From NCBI GenBank assembly GCA_031282095.1, contig JAITEJ010000047.1, positions 1-5,774 on the forward strand: a stretch of 5,774 bases of DNA. The letters run 5' to 3'. This DNA is from Clostridiales bacterium. GTDB lineage: Bacteria > Bacillota_A > Clostridia > Christensenellales > CAG-917. Under the pieces are notes generated by a model. That model worked only from the letters and a program-made list of their open reading frames with translations. It was not told the origin of the DNA and searched no databases. The stretch's first letter is position 1. Each line of letters begins with the position of its first letter. Shown piece by piece: positions 1 to 5,641 of the stretch. Position numbers and translations under genes: made by a program.

Positions 1-378
1 CTCGGCAAAGGGATAGTAAACGGGCTGCTGTATAATCACCGCGTCGCCCGTTTCGGTAAACGCTTTTACCGCTTCGGCAAGCGCGAACACAACGCCGGGA
101 GTTTGAATCCACCATTCACGTTCGGGCGTCCATCCGAAATATTCGTTAAAGCGCGCGCTCAGCAACGGAAAATACCCGCGGTTCGGCTCGGAATAGCCGA
201 AGATTCCGTGTTCCGCGGTTTTCATCAACGCGTCCGTAACCTCGGCGGGCGCGGGAAAATCCATATCCGCCACCCACAAGGGTAACAGTCCTTCCGGTCT
301 GCCGCGTTCGGCGGCGCAATCGTATTTCAGTGAATTGGTGTTCCGTCGATCGGTTATTTTATCAAAATCGTAAAGCAT
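1..378 (-). CDS. MalY/PatB-type cystathionine beta-lyase, N-terminal part (cut by window edge)
   Basis: A PLP-dependent fold-type I aminotransferase-like C-S lyase of the MalY/PatB family. Family members split cystathionine to homocysteine, pyruvate and ammonia in the cytoplasm. The first 126 codons are present and open to the window edge, against about 390 in full-length members. The family signature is clear: MLYDFDKITDRRNTNSLKYD at residues 1-20, then PLWVADMDFPAP near 33-44, HGIFGYSEP near 57-65, and TPGVVFALAEAV followed by GDAVIIQQPVYYPF near 93-124. The PLP-binding lysine lies beyond the edge and cannot be checked. The start is ATG at 376-378, preceded by GGAG with 8 nt spacing. It lies downstream of and codirectional with a cystathionine gamma-synthase-like gene, which supports a role in transsulfuration toward methionine. 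Some MalY proteins also act as regulators; nothing here tests that. The family call is firm and the substrate is inferred. Confidence 0.9.
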   Translation of the reverse strand, partial: MLYDFDKITDRRNTNSLKYDCAAERGRPEGLLPLWVADMDFPAPAEVTDALMKTAEHGIFGYSEPNRGYFPLLSARFNEYFGWTPEREWWIQTPGVVFALAEAVKAFTETGDAVIIQQPVYYPFAE

Positions 379-386
379 AGGTTGTG

Positions 387-390
387 CTCC
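387..390 (-). promoter_or_regulatory. Ribosome binding site of the MalY/PatB-type gene
   Basis: On the minus strand GGAG lies 8 nt before the ATG at 378. It fixes that start, which also agrees with the conserved family N-terminus. Confidence 0.7.
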
Positions 391-500
391 GCTTTATTAT
401 TCGCAAAAACGAACCTGCGGATTCGCTTCCGCGGATAACAGGAAAACCGAATTTACCGTGCCGGCTTCCCGGAATTTTTTTATTTCGTCTGCGATTAATT

Positions 501-509
501 ATTATATCA
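501..509 (-). promoter_or_regulatory. Extended -10 promoter for the MalY/PatB-type gene
   Basis: The minus strand reads TGATATAAT, a perfect TGnTATAAT extended -10 element. No good TTGACA-like box is found 16-18 nt upstream, but the preceding 100 bases (510-610) are strongly A-rich on this strand and could act as an UP element. Transcription would begin near 494, leaving a leader of about 115 nt before the ATG at 378. I saw no recognisable SAM riboswitch or T-box sequence in that leader. Confidence 0.5.
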
Positions 510-613
510 CATATTGCGGATAACGCGTATCTTTCCGTAAAATTTTCCGATTTTTTTAACAGTCTTTCAGATAAAACTCATTTTTTTCTTGTAATATTTT
601 TTATTTTCGCCGC

Positions 614-642
614 AAAAGGCGTTTAATCAATATCAAACGCCT
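614..642 (-). terminator. Possible intrinsic terminator overlapping the metB-like stop codon
   Basis: Perfect 8-bp arms AGGCGTTT and AAACGCCT (635-642 and 617-624, minus strand) enclose a 10-nt loop, and the last four U's run on into TTTTGCGG. The stem is good, but the U tract has only four bases, and a competing short CGCC/GGCG hairpin follows. It overlaps the last codons and the TAA. Partial termination or mRNA 3'-end protection is plausible. Confidence 0.4.
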
Positions 643-1768
643 GCTTTAAGTCGGCTATTAAATCGTCCGCGTTCTCTATGCCCACCGAAAGTCGAAGAAG
701 TCGGTCGTTTATTCCGCGCTTTTCACGCTCCTCGACGGGAATGTCGGCGTGCGTCTGCACGGCGGGGTAGGTTATGAGTGTTTCCGCGCCGCCCAAGCTT
801 TCGGCAAAAGCGATGAGCTTCACCTTTTTGAGAATACGCTCCGCGGAAACCGAGGAATCGACCTCGAAAGAAATCATACTTCCGAAACCGGTAGTTTGTT
901 TTTTCATGACGGCGTAGCCTTTGGCTTCGGGCAGACCCGCATACAGCACCTTTTTCACGATCGGCGAATTTTTAAGAAACTCGGCTATTTTAAACGCGCT
1001 TTCCTGTTGTTTTTCCATGCGCAAGGCAAGTGTTTTTATACCGCGCAGCATAAGCCATGAATCAAACGGCGAAAGACACGCCCCCGTCGTCTTGTAGAGA
1101 AACCGTATTTTCTCTCCGAGAGAGGAGTCCTTGACCACCAAAAAACCCGACAAAGTGTCGTTATGTCCGCACAGGAATTTCGTCCCGCTGTGTACTACCA
1201 CGTCCGCGCCGTGCTTCAACGGCTGCTGAAAGTACGGCGAAAGGAAGGTATTATCGACGATAAACAACAGTCCGCGTGCAGCGGCGATCTCCGCGAGCGC
1301 GGTTATGTCGGCGACCTCCATCATGGGATTGGTGGGCGTTTCAATAAAAATCGCTTTTGTATCGGGCGTAATCGCGCGCTCGACCGCGGCTAAATCCGAA
1401 CTGTCTACGTAATCTATTTTCAATCCGTTTTTCTTGGAAACGCAGTTAAAAAGCCTTATGACGCCGCCGTAAAGATCCTCCGACGCAATTATCCCGTCTC
1501 CCGGAGAAAACAACTCGGCAAGGCTTGCCACCGCCGCCATTCCCGTGGAATACGCGAAAGCCTCGGAGCCGCCTTCCAAAACCGCCACGGTCTGTTCCAA
1601 CGCCGCACGCGTGGGATTTTGCATTCTCGAATAGTCGAAGCCGGTGCTTTGGTTAAGCGCGGGATGTTTAAATGTGGCGCTTTGATAAATGGGAACGCTT
1701 ATCGCGCCGGTGCGCTCGTCAAAAGCGTTTTTATTGCCGCCGTGGACGCATATTGTATCTTTTTCCAT
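623..1768 (-). CDS. metB: Cystathionine gamma-synthase / gamma-lyase family PLP enzyme
   Basis: A 381-residue Cys/Met-metabolism PLP enzyme, the normal length for cystathionine gamma-synthase (O-acetylhomoserine sulfhydrylases are usually longer). Visible landmarks are YSRMQNPTR (46-54; Tyr46 and Arg48 are the phosphate contacts from the adjacent subunit), STGMAA (74-79), Tyr100 stacking on the cofactor, Asp172 in VDNTF, Lys197 in HSGTKFLCGHND as the Schiff-base lysine, AESLGGAETLI (322-332), and Arg359 in LRLSVGIE for the substrate carboxylate. Glu323 in AESLGG matches the Glu of gamma-synthases and gamma-lyases, where E. coli MetC-type beta-lyases carry Tyr; this argues against a beta-lyase. 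With a MalY/PatB beta-lyase next downstream, synthesis of cystathionine from cysteine and an activated homoserine is the best reading. Gamma-lyase or direct sulfhydrylation cannot be excluded. Its own strong promoter suggests independent control. Confidence 0.88.
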   Translation of the reverse strand: MEKDTICVHGGNKNAFDERTGAISVPIYQSATFKHPALNQSTGFDYSRMQNPTRAALEQTVAVLEGGSEAFAYSTGMAAVASLAELFSPGDGIIASEDLYGGVIRLFNCVSKKNGLKIDYVDSSDLAAVERAITPDTKAIFIETPTNPMMEVADITALAEIAAARGLLFIVDNTFLSPYFQQPLKHGADVVVHSGTKFLCGHNDTLSGFLVVKDSSLGEKIRFLYKTTGACLSPFDSWLMLRGIKTLALRMEKQQESAFKIAEFLKNSPIVKKVLYAGLPEAKGYAVMKKQTTGFGSMISFEVDSSVSAERILKKVKLIAFAESLGGAETLITYPAVQTHADIPVEEREKRGINDRLLRLSVGIENADDLIADLKQAFDID

Positions 1769-1778
1769 TTATAGTTTT

Positions 1779-1785
1779 TCCTTCT
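1779..1785 (-). promoter_or_regulatory. Ribosome binding site of the metB-like gene
   Basis: The minus strand has AGAAGGA about 10 nt before the ATG at 1768, within a short leader of about 30 nt. It supports the chosen start. Confidence 0.65.
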
Positions 1786-1804
1786 TCAGTTGCAAATTAC
1801 ATAT

Positions 1805-1833
1805 ATTTTAGCACTTGCCAAAATCGTTGTCAA
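1805..1833 (-). promoter_or_regulatory. Strong sigma-A promoter of the metB-like gene
   Basis: On the minus strand a perfect -35 TTGACA (1828-1833) is followed, after exactly 17 nt, by TAAAAT (1805-1810). The -10 is preceded by TGC, giving an extended -10 as well. Transcription should start near 1798, leaving a leader of about 30 nt, too short for a riboswitch, so any control is likely at initiation. Confidence 0.85.
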
Positions 1834-1834
1834 G
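1814..1834. promoter_or_regulatory. Palindrome over the -35 box and spacer, candidate operator
   Basis: Minus strand CTTGACAA, 5 nt, TTGGCAAG: 8-bp arms with one mismatch. It includes the whole -35 hexamer and most of the spacer, where a bound repressor would block polymerase. The regulator is unknown; a sulfur- or methionine-responsive repressor is an inference from the gene it precedes. Confidence 0.45.
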
Positions 1835-1844
1835 TAAACATACA

Positions 1845-1867
1845 AATCATATCGACTAGATATGTTT
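1845..1867. promoter_or_regulatory. Second palindrome upstream of the -35 box
   Basis: CATATC and GATATG (1848-1853, 1859-1864) are perfect arms around GACTA. After one mismatch the symmetry continues with AA/TT, giving about 23 bp in total. It sits roughly 12-30 bp upstream of the -35, a typical place for an activator such as a LysR-type protein. The right half merges into the end of the duplicated repeat element (TATGTT at 1861). Confidence 0.35.
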
Positions 1868-2021
1868 GAGAAAAGAAAATTTTCACGCGGCGGTTGCCGT
1901 ACCGCCGACCCGCTCCAACCTATGAGAGGCGGCGGAACTTCGACGACAGCGGCGCCCACAGACGGCGGCGTATGCGTCAGACTTACCGCGGGGAACTCGA
2001 AAGAACGATAAAATCAAAGGA
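1861..2021. repeat. Composite repeat element, copy A (head plus degenerate unit)
   Basis: This stretch matches 2297-2454 in the same orientation. The shared head begins TATGTT, passes through GCGGCGG, GACCCGCTCCAA, CTATGAGAGGC and CTTCGACGACAGCGGC to CAGACGGCGGCGT, at roughly 85% identity over the core by eye, and is followed by a 46-bp-type unit. The unit in this copy (about 1970-2021) is longer and decayed. Read on the minus strand, copy A can encode a peptide much like the lipoprotein tail (TPPSVGAAVVEVP, then PLIGWSGSAV), but the differences from copy B are mostly amino-acid changing, so I see no sign that it is translated. Confidence 0.8.
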
Positions 2022-2295
2022 GTACGACAGACTTATGGGACTTCTGAAAGACAGCTCAATCAAAGGAGTACGGCAGACTTACGGGGCTTCTGAAAGACAA
2101 CTCAATCAAAGGAGTACGACAGACTTACGGGGCTTCTGAAAGACAACGCAAGCAAAGGAGTACGGCAGACTTACGGGGTTTCTGAAAAACAACGCAAGCA
2201 AAGGTGTACGAAGACCTACGGGGTTTCCGAAAGACAACGCGATCAAAGGAGTACCGCAGACTTACGGGGTTTCTGAAAGATGATGAAGTCAAAAA
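2022..2295. repeat. Tandem array of six ~46-bp units
   Basis: Units start at 2022, 2068, 2114, 2160, 2206 and 2251, with lengths 46, 46, 46, 46, 45 and 45. Each begins GTACGRCAGACTTACGGGG (variants apart), then YTTCTGAAAGACAAC, and most end in CAAAGGA. Divergence is spread along the unit and rises to the right, so there is no constant repeat with unique spacers and this is not CRISPR. The period is not a multiple of three, so the array does not encode a repeat protein. Five of the junctions read AAAGGAG on the plus strand (first at 2016-2022); the unit at 2206 is preceded by AAAGGTG. It fills the gap between the lipoprotein gene and the metB-like promoter. Confidence 0.92.
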
Positions 2296-2296
2296 G

Positions 2297-2454
2297 TATG
2301 TTCCGGAAGAGATAGGGGTTTGCGCGGCGGTCACCATACAACCGACCCGCTCCAATCTATGAGAGGCAACGGGGCTTCGACGACAGCGGCTCCCGCAGAC
2401 GGCGGCGTGTACGGCAAACTGACGGGGTTTCCGAAAGACAGCGAAAGTGAAAGG
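2297..2454. repeat. Composite repeat element, copy B, forming the lipoprotein 3' end
   Basis: This is the second copy of the element at 1861-2021. Its unit (2409-2454, beginning GTACGGCAAACTGACGGGG) has exactly the 46-bp length and layout of the array units. From 2331 onward it lies inside the lipoprotein gene and encodes about the last 41 residues plus the TGA stop. The head then runs 34 bp past the stop to 2297, next to the array. Confidence 0.8.
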
Positions 2455-4370
2455 TTAACGGTTTTATCCCCCGTTCCCAAAGCTACGACCATTCCATCCG
2501 GAGCAAGGTTGATTACTAGAGACGACGAAAGTATTTTAAAGAGAAAATCGCATCCGTCGTCATCAGAATCCGCAAAAACCGAGCCTCTTAAAAGATCGGC
2601 TGCGGCGTCGAGAAAATCGGCGGTTTCCGCGCCGTTCTGATAATAATTGCCGTTGTAGTATACCGCGCCGCAGAAATCCGCGAGAGAAGTGAACGAATCG
2701 GGATACAGCATGGAAACTAAGGCGCCGCCTATCGAGGGTAACTGTAAAGAAAAGCCGTTTTTACTGAAGACCAAGGCATTAATAAGACCGTTTATGAAGC
2801 GTCTGTCTAGAAACGTCGCCAACGAAACGGCAAGCCGCGGGTCGGAAAGTATGTCGTCGGGCGGCGCGCTCTCACGGGGTCCCGTCCATACCGGGAGAAC
2901 GGTGCGCAAGGCTATGCCCGTCACAGCAAATTCACGGGACTCCATAAACCTCGCGACAACCGCGGGCGACTGCGAATAACTCAAAACATAATCCGCAAAT
3001 ACGCGCGCCAGTTTTTTGGAATCATCGTCCTCAGCGTCGAATTTCAGAATAAGCGCGCCATCGGTATCGGATTTTGCCGTAAAGATCAAGCTGCAGAACT
3101 CCTTGCCGTCTTTTTGAAGGACGACGGACATTACACTTTTTGTAACGTCGGAAAGATTAAGCGAAATGCCGCCCGAAATCGTGTATTTACCGTACGGATC
3201 GTAATTATTATATATGTAATCCTTGTTTGATTTATCGAAAAGCGTTATTTTAAACATATCTTTCGGTATTTCGGCGGAGAAATTGAGATTTAAAGCGAAG
3301 TCGCCGTAATCCTCGGCGCCGCCCGAAAGCATGTCGAATTCTGTAGCGTTTACGTTGCGAATTTTCGGTATTCCTATCCGTAAGGAAATATTCAGCTCGC
3401 GGTCGCCGCTTTCACCGTAACCGGGAATTGCCACCGTCACGAAAAACGAGGTTATAGGCGCTCCCGCGGCGGCGGCTTCCTTGCGGAAAATCAGTTTAAA
3501 AACCGCATTGCCTGTAACGGCATTAAGGGACGGAAGCGACGAAGTAAGTATTTCAACGAGCGATTTAGACAACATAATTTCATATTCGATGCCGTCCTTT
3601 ACTGCCGCGCTGCCGCTGACACACAGAATGCCGCTACGGGCGGCGCCCTTTATCAAATCCTCGGAGCTTTTATCGCCTTTAAAAAGTGAATTCAAAATGC
3701 CGTCTAAAAAATTATTGCCGGTGCCGGTGAAGCCCAACGCTTTTAAAATCCCCGACGTTTTCAGAAAATACGCGATGGATGGTACGAAACGGAATCCGTC
3801 GCCGTAACGCGCCGTATAGAGGTCGATAAGGTCAAGCGCCGAATTGCCGTCCATGAGCGGATAATTGCTCAGAAGCCCTCCGACCATGTCGGGAAAAGCG
3901 TCGTTAACGCCCGTATCGAAAGGCAGCGCGTATTTGCCGTCCGCCGTTTCTATATAGAGATTTTCCGGATCGGAAAACAAATAGATCAAACTAAAACCGC
4001 CGGCGGTTCCGTTCAGCGACAGTTTAAGGGCACTGTTCCTGCCGCTGTCCGCGCCGCGCGAAGTGCGGTCTATGACAAGCATAAGCCCCAACGCGACCGT
4101 CGCGCGCGAATCGTCAATCCCAACCTCCAAGCCGAGGTCAAAGGACAGCGACAGATCCGCGGACGCGTCCACAGCGTTCAGCCCGGTTACCGACGACGCG
4201 CGGAACAGCTCGTCCCAATATTCGTCCGTACTGATGGAGACGGGGGGAATAACGGCGGATCCGCTGTCCGACGAATTATCCTCGTTACAGGACGCAAAAA
4301 CCGCCGCCGAAGCGATAAGCGCAACCGCGGCAAAGATTATTCGTATTTTATTTATGAAAAGTTTTCTCAT
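2331..4370 (-). CDS. Secreted lipoprotein of unknown function with a repeat-derived C-terminus
   Basis: A 679-residue protein I cannot assign to a characterised family. Residues 1-28 form a lipoprotein signal: a basic MRKLFINKIR, a hydrophobic core IIFAAVALIASAAV, and FASC with Cys28 as the lipidation site (Phe at -3 is less common). A Ser/Asp/Asn-rich linker follows to about 48. The rest has no membrane segment and many alternating strand-like stretches, for example ADLSLSFDLGLEVGI (71-85), FSLIYLFSDPENLYIETADG (126-145) and DYIYNNYDPYGKYTISGGIS (384-403). This suggests a beta-rich extracellular surface protein, possibly made of related repeats; LppX/LolA-like folds are a guess. Residues ~639-679, including PYTPPSAGAAVV and PLPLIDWSGSVVW, are encoded by the composite repeat and probably are a late addition. 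The ATG at 4370 is chosen for the signal peptide; its ribosome binding site is weak. Upstream repeats carry copies of this start region. Confidence 0.85.
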   Translation of the reverse strand: MRKLFINKIRIIFAAVALIASAAVFASCNEDNSSDSGSAVIPPVSISTDEYWDELFRASSVTGLNAVDASADLSLSFDLGLEVGIDDSRATVALGLMLVIDRTSRGADSGRNSALKLSLNGTAGGFSLIYLFSDPENLYIETADGKYALPFDTGVNDAFPDMVGGLLSNYPLMDGNSALDLIDLYTARYGDGFRFVPSIAYFLKTSGILKALGFTGTGNNFLDGILNSLFKGDKSSEDLIKGAARSGILCVSGSAAVKDGIEYEIMLSKSLVEILTSSLPSLNAVTGNAVFKLIFRKEAAAAGAPITSFFVTVAIPGYGESGDRELNISLRIGIPKIRNVNATEFDMLSGGAEDYGDFALNLNFSAEIPKDMFKITLFDKSNKDYIYNNYDPYGKYTISGGISLNLSDVTKSVMSVVLQKDGKEFCSLIFTAKSDTDGALILKFDAEDDDSKKLARVFADYVLSYSQSPAVVARFMESREFAVTGIALRTVLPVWTGPRESAPPDDILSDPRLAVSLATFLDRRFINGLINALVFSKNGFSLQLPSIGGALVSMLYPDSFTSLADFCGAVYYNGNYYQNGAETADFLDAAADLLRGSVFADSDDDGCDFLFKILSSSLVINLAPDGMVVALGTGDKTVNLSLSLSFGNPVSLPYTPPSAGAAVVEAPLPLIDWSGSVVW

Positions 4371-4461
4371 AATTCTTATTGCCGCTTTCCGTTCTCATAC
4401 CGTTTAACGCCGCGGACCCGTTACGAGAGCGATGCGCTGCGTATTCGGGAAGAATATTCAT
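4345..4461. repeat. Leader repeat R1 (overlaps the lipoprotein start)
   Basis: First of three direct copies. It contains, on the plus strand, GTTTTCTCATAATTCTT, GTTCTCATACCGTTTAACGC, a GTTACGAGAG block and GAAGAATATTCAT, all shared with R2. It includes codons 1-8 of the lipoprotein and its upstream leader. Relative to R2 it has an extra ~8 bp between the leader and the start codon. Confidence 0.85.
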
Positions 4462-4570
4462 ACTTTATTTACGGAAAGTTTTCTCATAATTCTTTTTCCG
4501 TTCTCATACCGTTTAACGCCGCGGATCCGTTACGAGAGAAGCGCGCGGCGTATTCGGAAAGAATATTCAT
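4462..4570. repeat. Leader repeat R2 with a dead copy of the lipoprotein start
   Basis: A 109-bp near copy of R1. On the minus strand it carries ATG at 4487 followed by RKLSVNKV and a stop at 4458-4460, matching the lipoprotein start MRKLFINK. Inverted arms TAACG/CGTTA (4514-4518, 4528-4532), flanked by TCTC/GAGA, are kept in R1 (4405-4409, 4419-4423), so the transcript could fold into the same stem twice. Confidence 0.85.
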
Positions 4571-4620
4571 ACTTTATTTACGGAAAGTTTTATATAATCC
4601 TTATTTTCCGCTTTCTTCCG
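4571..4620. repeat. Leader repeat R3, partial, running into the 3' end of the upstream gene
   Basis: It starts with the same ACTTTATTTACGGAAAGTTTT as R2, then decays: the start codon position reads ATA rather than ATG on the minus strand. From 4601 it overlaps the last codons and TAA of the membrane-protein gene, where the TTTTCCG and CTTTCTTCCG stretches still resemble R1 and R2. Confidence 0.6.
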
Positions 4621-5368
4621 TTTTATCCCCGTGAACTCTCTCCGGCGACAGTTCGGCGGGTTCGGCAAGTAACGCGGCGGACGCGGCGGCGGTTTCTTCT
4701 TTGCACGTCTTATAATAGAGCCGTCTGGCGTTAAGGAAACAGAAAATAACTCCGACAAAGACGAAATAGCTAGGTTTTACAACGGTGTCGCCTATTCCCG
4801 AAATTACCGAAACGACCGCTAGCGACGTCATGATCACAAAAGGCAATAATGCGATTTTCGGGTGTTTTATGAGATACTGACCGCCTAACGCCCCAAACAG
4901 CGCGTAAGCCACGACTCCGAAAGCCGGTTTTAAGTATGCGTTTTCAAATATTACGCCCGCATTTGTAACTGCGAGCAACAAAACTCCCATTCCGATTATG
5001 ACGGTGGTCGTTATTGCGGATACGGCGATTGAAATGGTGCTTGCCAATTCGTTTTCCTCGGTTCCCACCTTAGTGCCGACTATGTTAACGGCGTTTATCA
5101 CGCACGGAATTTTCAGGTTAGACAAATTCCCCGTAACAAACGCGAGATAGGAACCGTTAGTGCCGAGCATATACGAATAAGTGAATACCTCTCCGATCGC
5201 CACGGGAAGATTCGCCACCGTCAGCATCGCAAAGGATATTGCCAAAGCCTGCCAGTTCGGACCTGTTTTCATGATTACGGACGCCAAAATCGGTATCGCC
5301 GCCATCATAAGTATAGCCGCCCCCATCCAGATCCTACCCGTTTTGTGAAGTTTTAAATTATAATCCAT
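4601..5368 (-). CDS. Multi-pass membrane protein, likely partner of the DUF5058-like protein
   Basis: A 255-residue integral membrane protein with about six or seven hydrophobic segments (roughly 13-33, 38-66, 110-135, 146-165, 171-192 and 197-214). A polar conserved-looking stretch between segments, VFTYSYMLGT, then YLAFVTGNLSNLKIPCVINA (74-93), and the acidic GTEENELAST (102-111), are candidates for a substrate or ion path. The last ~36 residues are a hydrophilic, Ala/Glu-rich tail. I recall this type beside DUF5058 proteins in Clostridia, and I infer a two-subunit transporter; the substrate is unknown. The start at 5368 is chosen because AAGGGG lies 6 nt upstream. A longer frame to 5431 exists, but its extra 21 residues (MRFCCRLCGRI...) come from decayed repeat sequence. 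No clear terminator follows. Confidence 0.75.
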   Translation of the reverse strand: MDYNLKLHKTGRIWMGAAILMMAAIPILASVIMKTGPNWQALAISFAMLTVANLPVAIGEVFTYSYMLGTNGSYLAFVTGNLSNLKIPCVINAVNIVGTKVGTEENELASTISIAVSAITTTVIIGMGVLLLAVTNAGVIFENAYLKPAFGVVAYALFGALGGQYLIKHPKIALLPFVIMTSLAVVSVISGIGDTVVKPSYFVFVGVIFCFLNARRLYYKTCKEETAAASAALLAEPAELSPERVHGDKTEESGK

Positions 5369-5374
5369 AACGCG

Positions 5375-5380
5375 CCCCTT
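5375..5380 (-). promoter_or_regulatory. Ribosome binding site that decides the membrane-protein start
   Basis: AAGGGG on the minus strand, 6 nt before the ATG at 5368. The alternative ATG at 5431 has no such site and lies in repeat sequence, so the shorter protein is preferred. Confidence 0.75.
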
Positions 5381-5408
5381 GAAGAGTCTTTCTTTTTTAA
5401 TCCGTCCG

Positions 5409-5641
5409 CATAATCGGCAGCAAAACCGCATTTATGCCGAGAGGCAAAACACAGACGTAAAACCTTGCCTGCACTCCGTCATCCGGCATAACCGACGGCA
5501 AAATTGCGTCGCGTCCGCCCCTGCGCCCATACGGAAAAGTATGCGAGGCACCGCGGACAATTTGACCTGCACTTCGTCATCTACATAACCGACAGCAAAA
5601 TTGCGTTCACACCGGCTACGGCGCTCATACCGAGAAGCATG
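5409..5641. repeat. Decayed direct copies of the DUF5058-like gene's 3' end
   Basis: Three related stretches lie in a row. The gene end itself is 5566-5641 (CCTGCACTTCGTCAT, then CATAACCGACAGCAAAATTGCG, then CATACCGAGAAGCATGG). A copy at 5468-5543 has CCTGCACTCCGTCAT, CATAACCGACGGCAAAATTGCG and CATACGGAAAAGTATGC. A shorter one at about 5409-5445 has CATAATCGGCAGCAAAACCGC and TGCCGAGAGGC. Offsets are about 97 and 78 bp. They fill the 212-bp gap between the two membrane-protein genes; no other gene is supported there. Confidence 0.75.

Larger units (their letters stand above)
379..622. other. AT-rich intergenic region between the two PLP-enzyme genes
   Basis: This 244-bp gap has no supported gene. 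On the minus strand it holds the end of a possible terminator of the upstream gene, then an A-rich stretch, an extended -10 promoter, a leader of about 115 nt and a ribosome binding site. The 9-mer GCGGATAAC occurs twice on the plus strand (431-439 and 516-524), with no clear meaning. The plus-strand frame at 384-626 has no ribosome binding site and no recognisable protein. Confidence 0.6.

Noticed and set aside
379..500. SAM riboswitch or T-box in the MalY/PatB leader
   Set aside because: No SAM-I core sequences and no T-box sequence are visible; only short GC-rich inverted stretches.
1894..2139. 81-residue plus-strand protein over copy A and the array
   Set aside because: No ribosome binding site, Arg-rich shadow-like composition, and it ends within the repeats.
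2022..2295. CRISPR array
   Set aside because: Adjacent units are homologous along their whole 46-bp length and contain no unique spacers; there are no cas genes.
2125..2355. 76-residue minus-strand protein across the array
   Set aside because: The 46-bp period shifts the frame at each unit, there is no ribosome binding site, and the peptide is just translated repeat.
4567..4758. 63-residue minus-strand frame over the membrane-protein 3' end
   Set aside because: Out of frame with the membrane protein, rich in Pro/Arg as expected of a shadow, and it ends in repeat R3.
4601..5368. GPR1/FUN34/YaaH acetate transporter
   Set aside because: Length and six-span layout fit loosely, but I do not see the family's characteristic N-terminal NPAPLG-type motif.
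5369..5431. 21-residue N-terminal extension of the 255-residue membrane protein
   Set aside because: The extension is encoded by a decayed copy of the upstream gene's 3' end, and the strong AAGGGG site favours the ATG at 5368.
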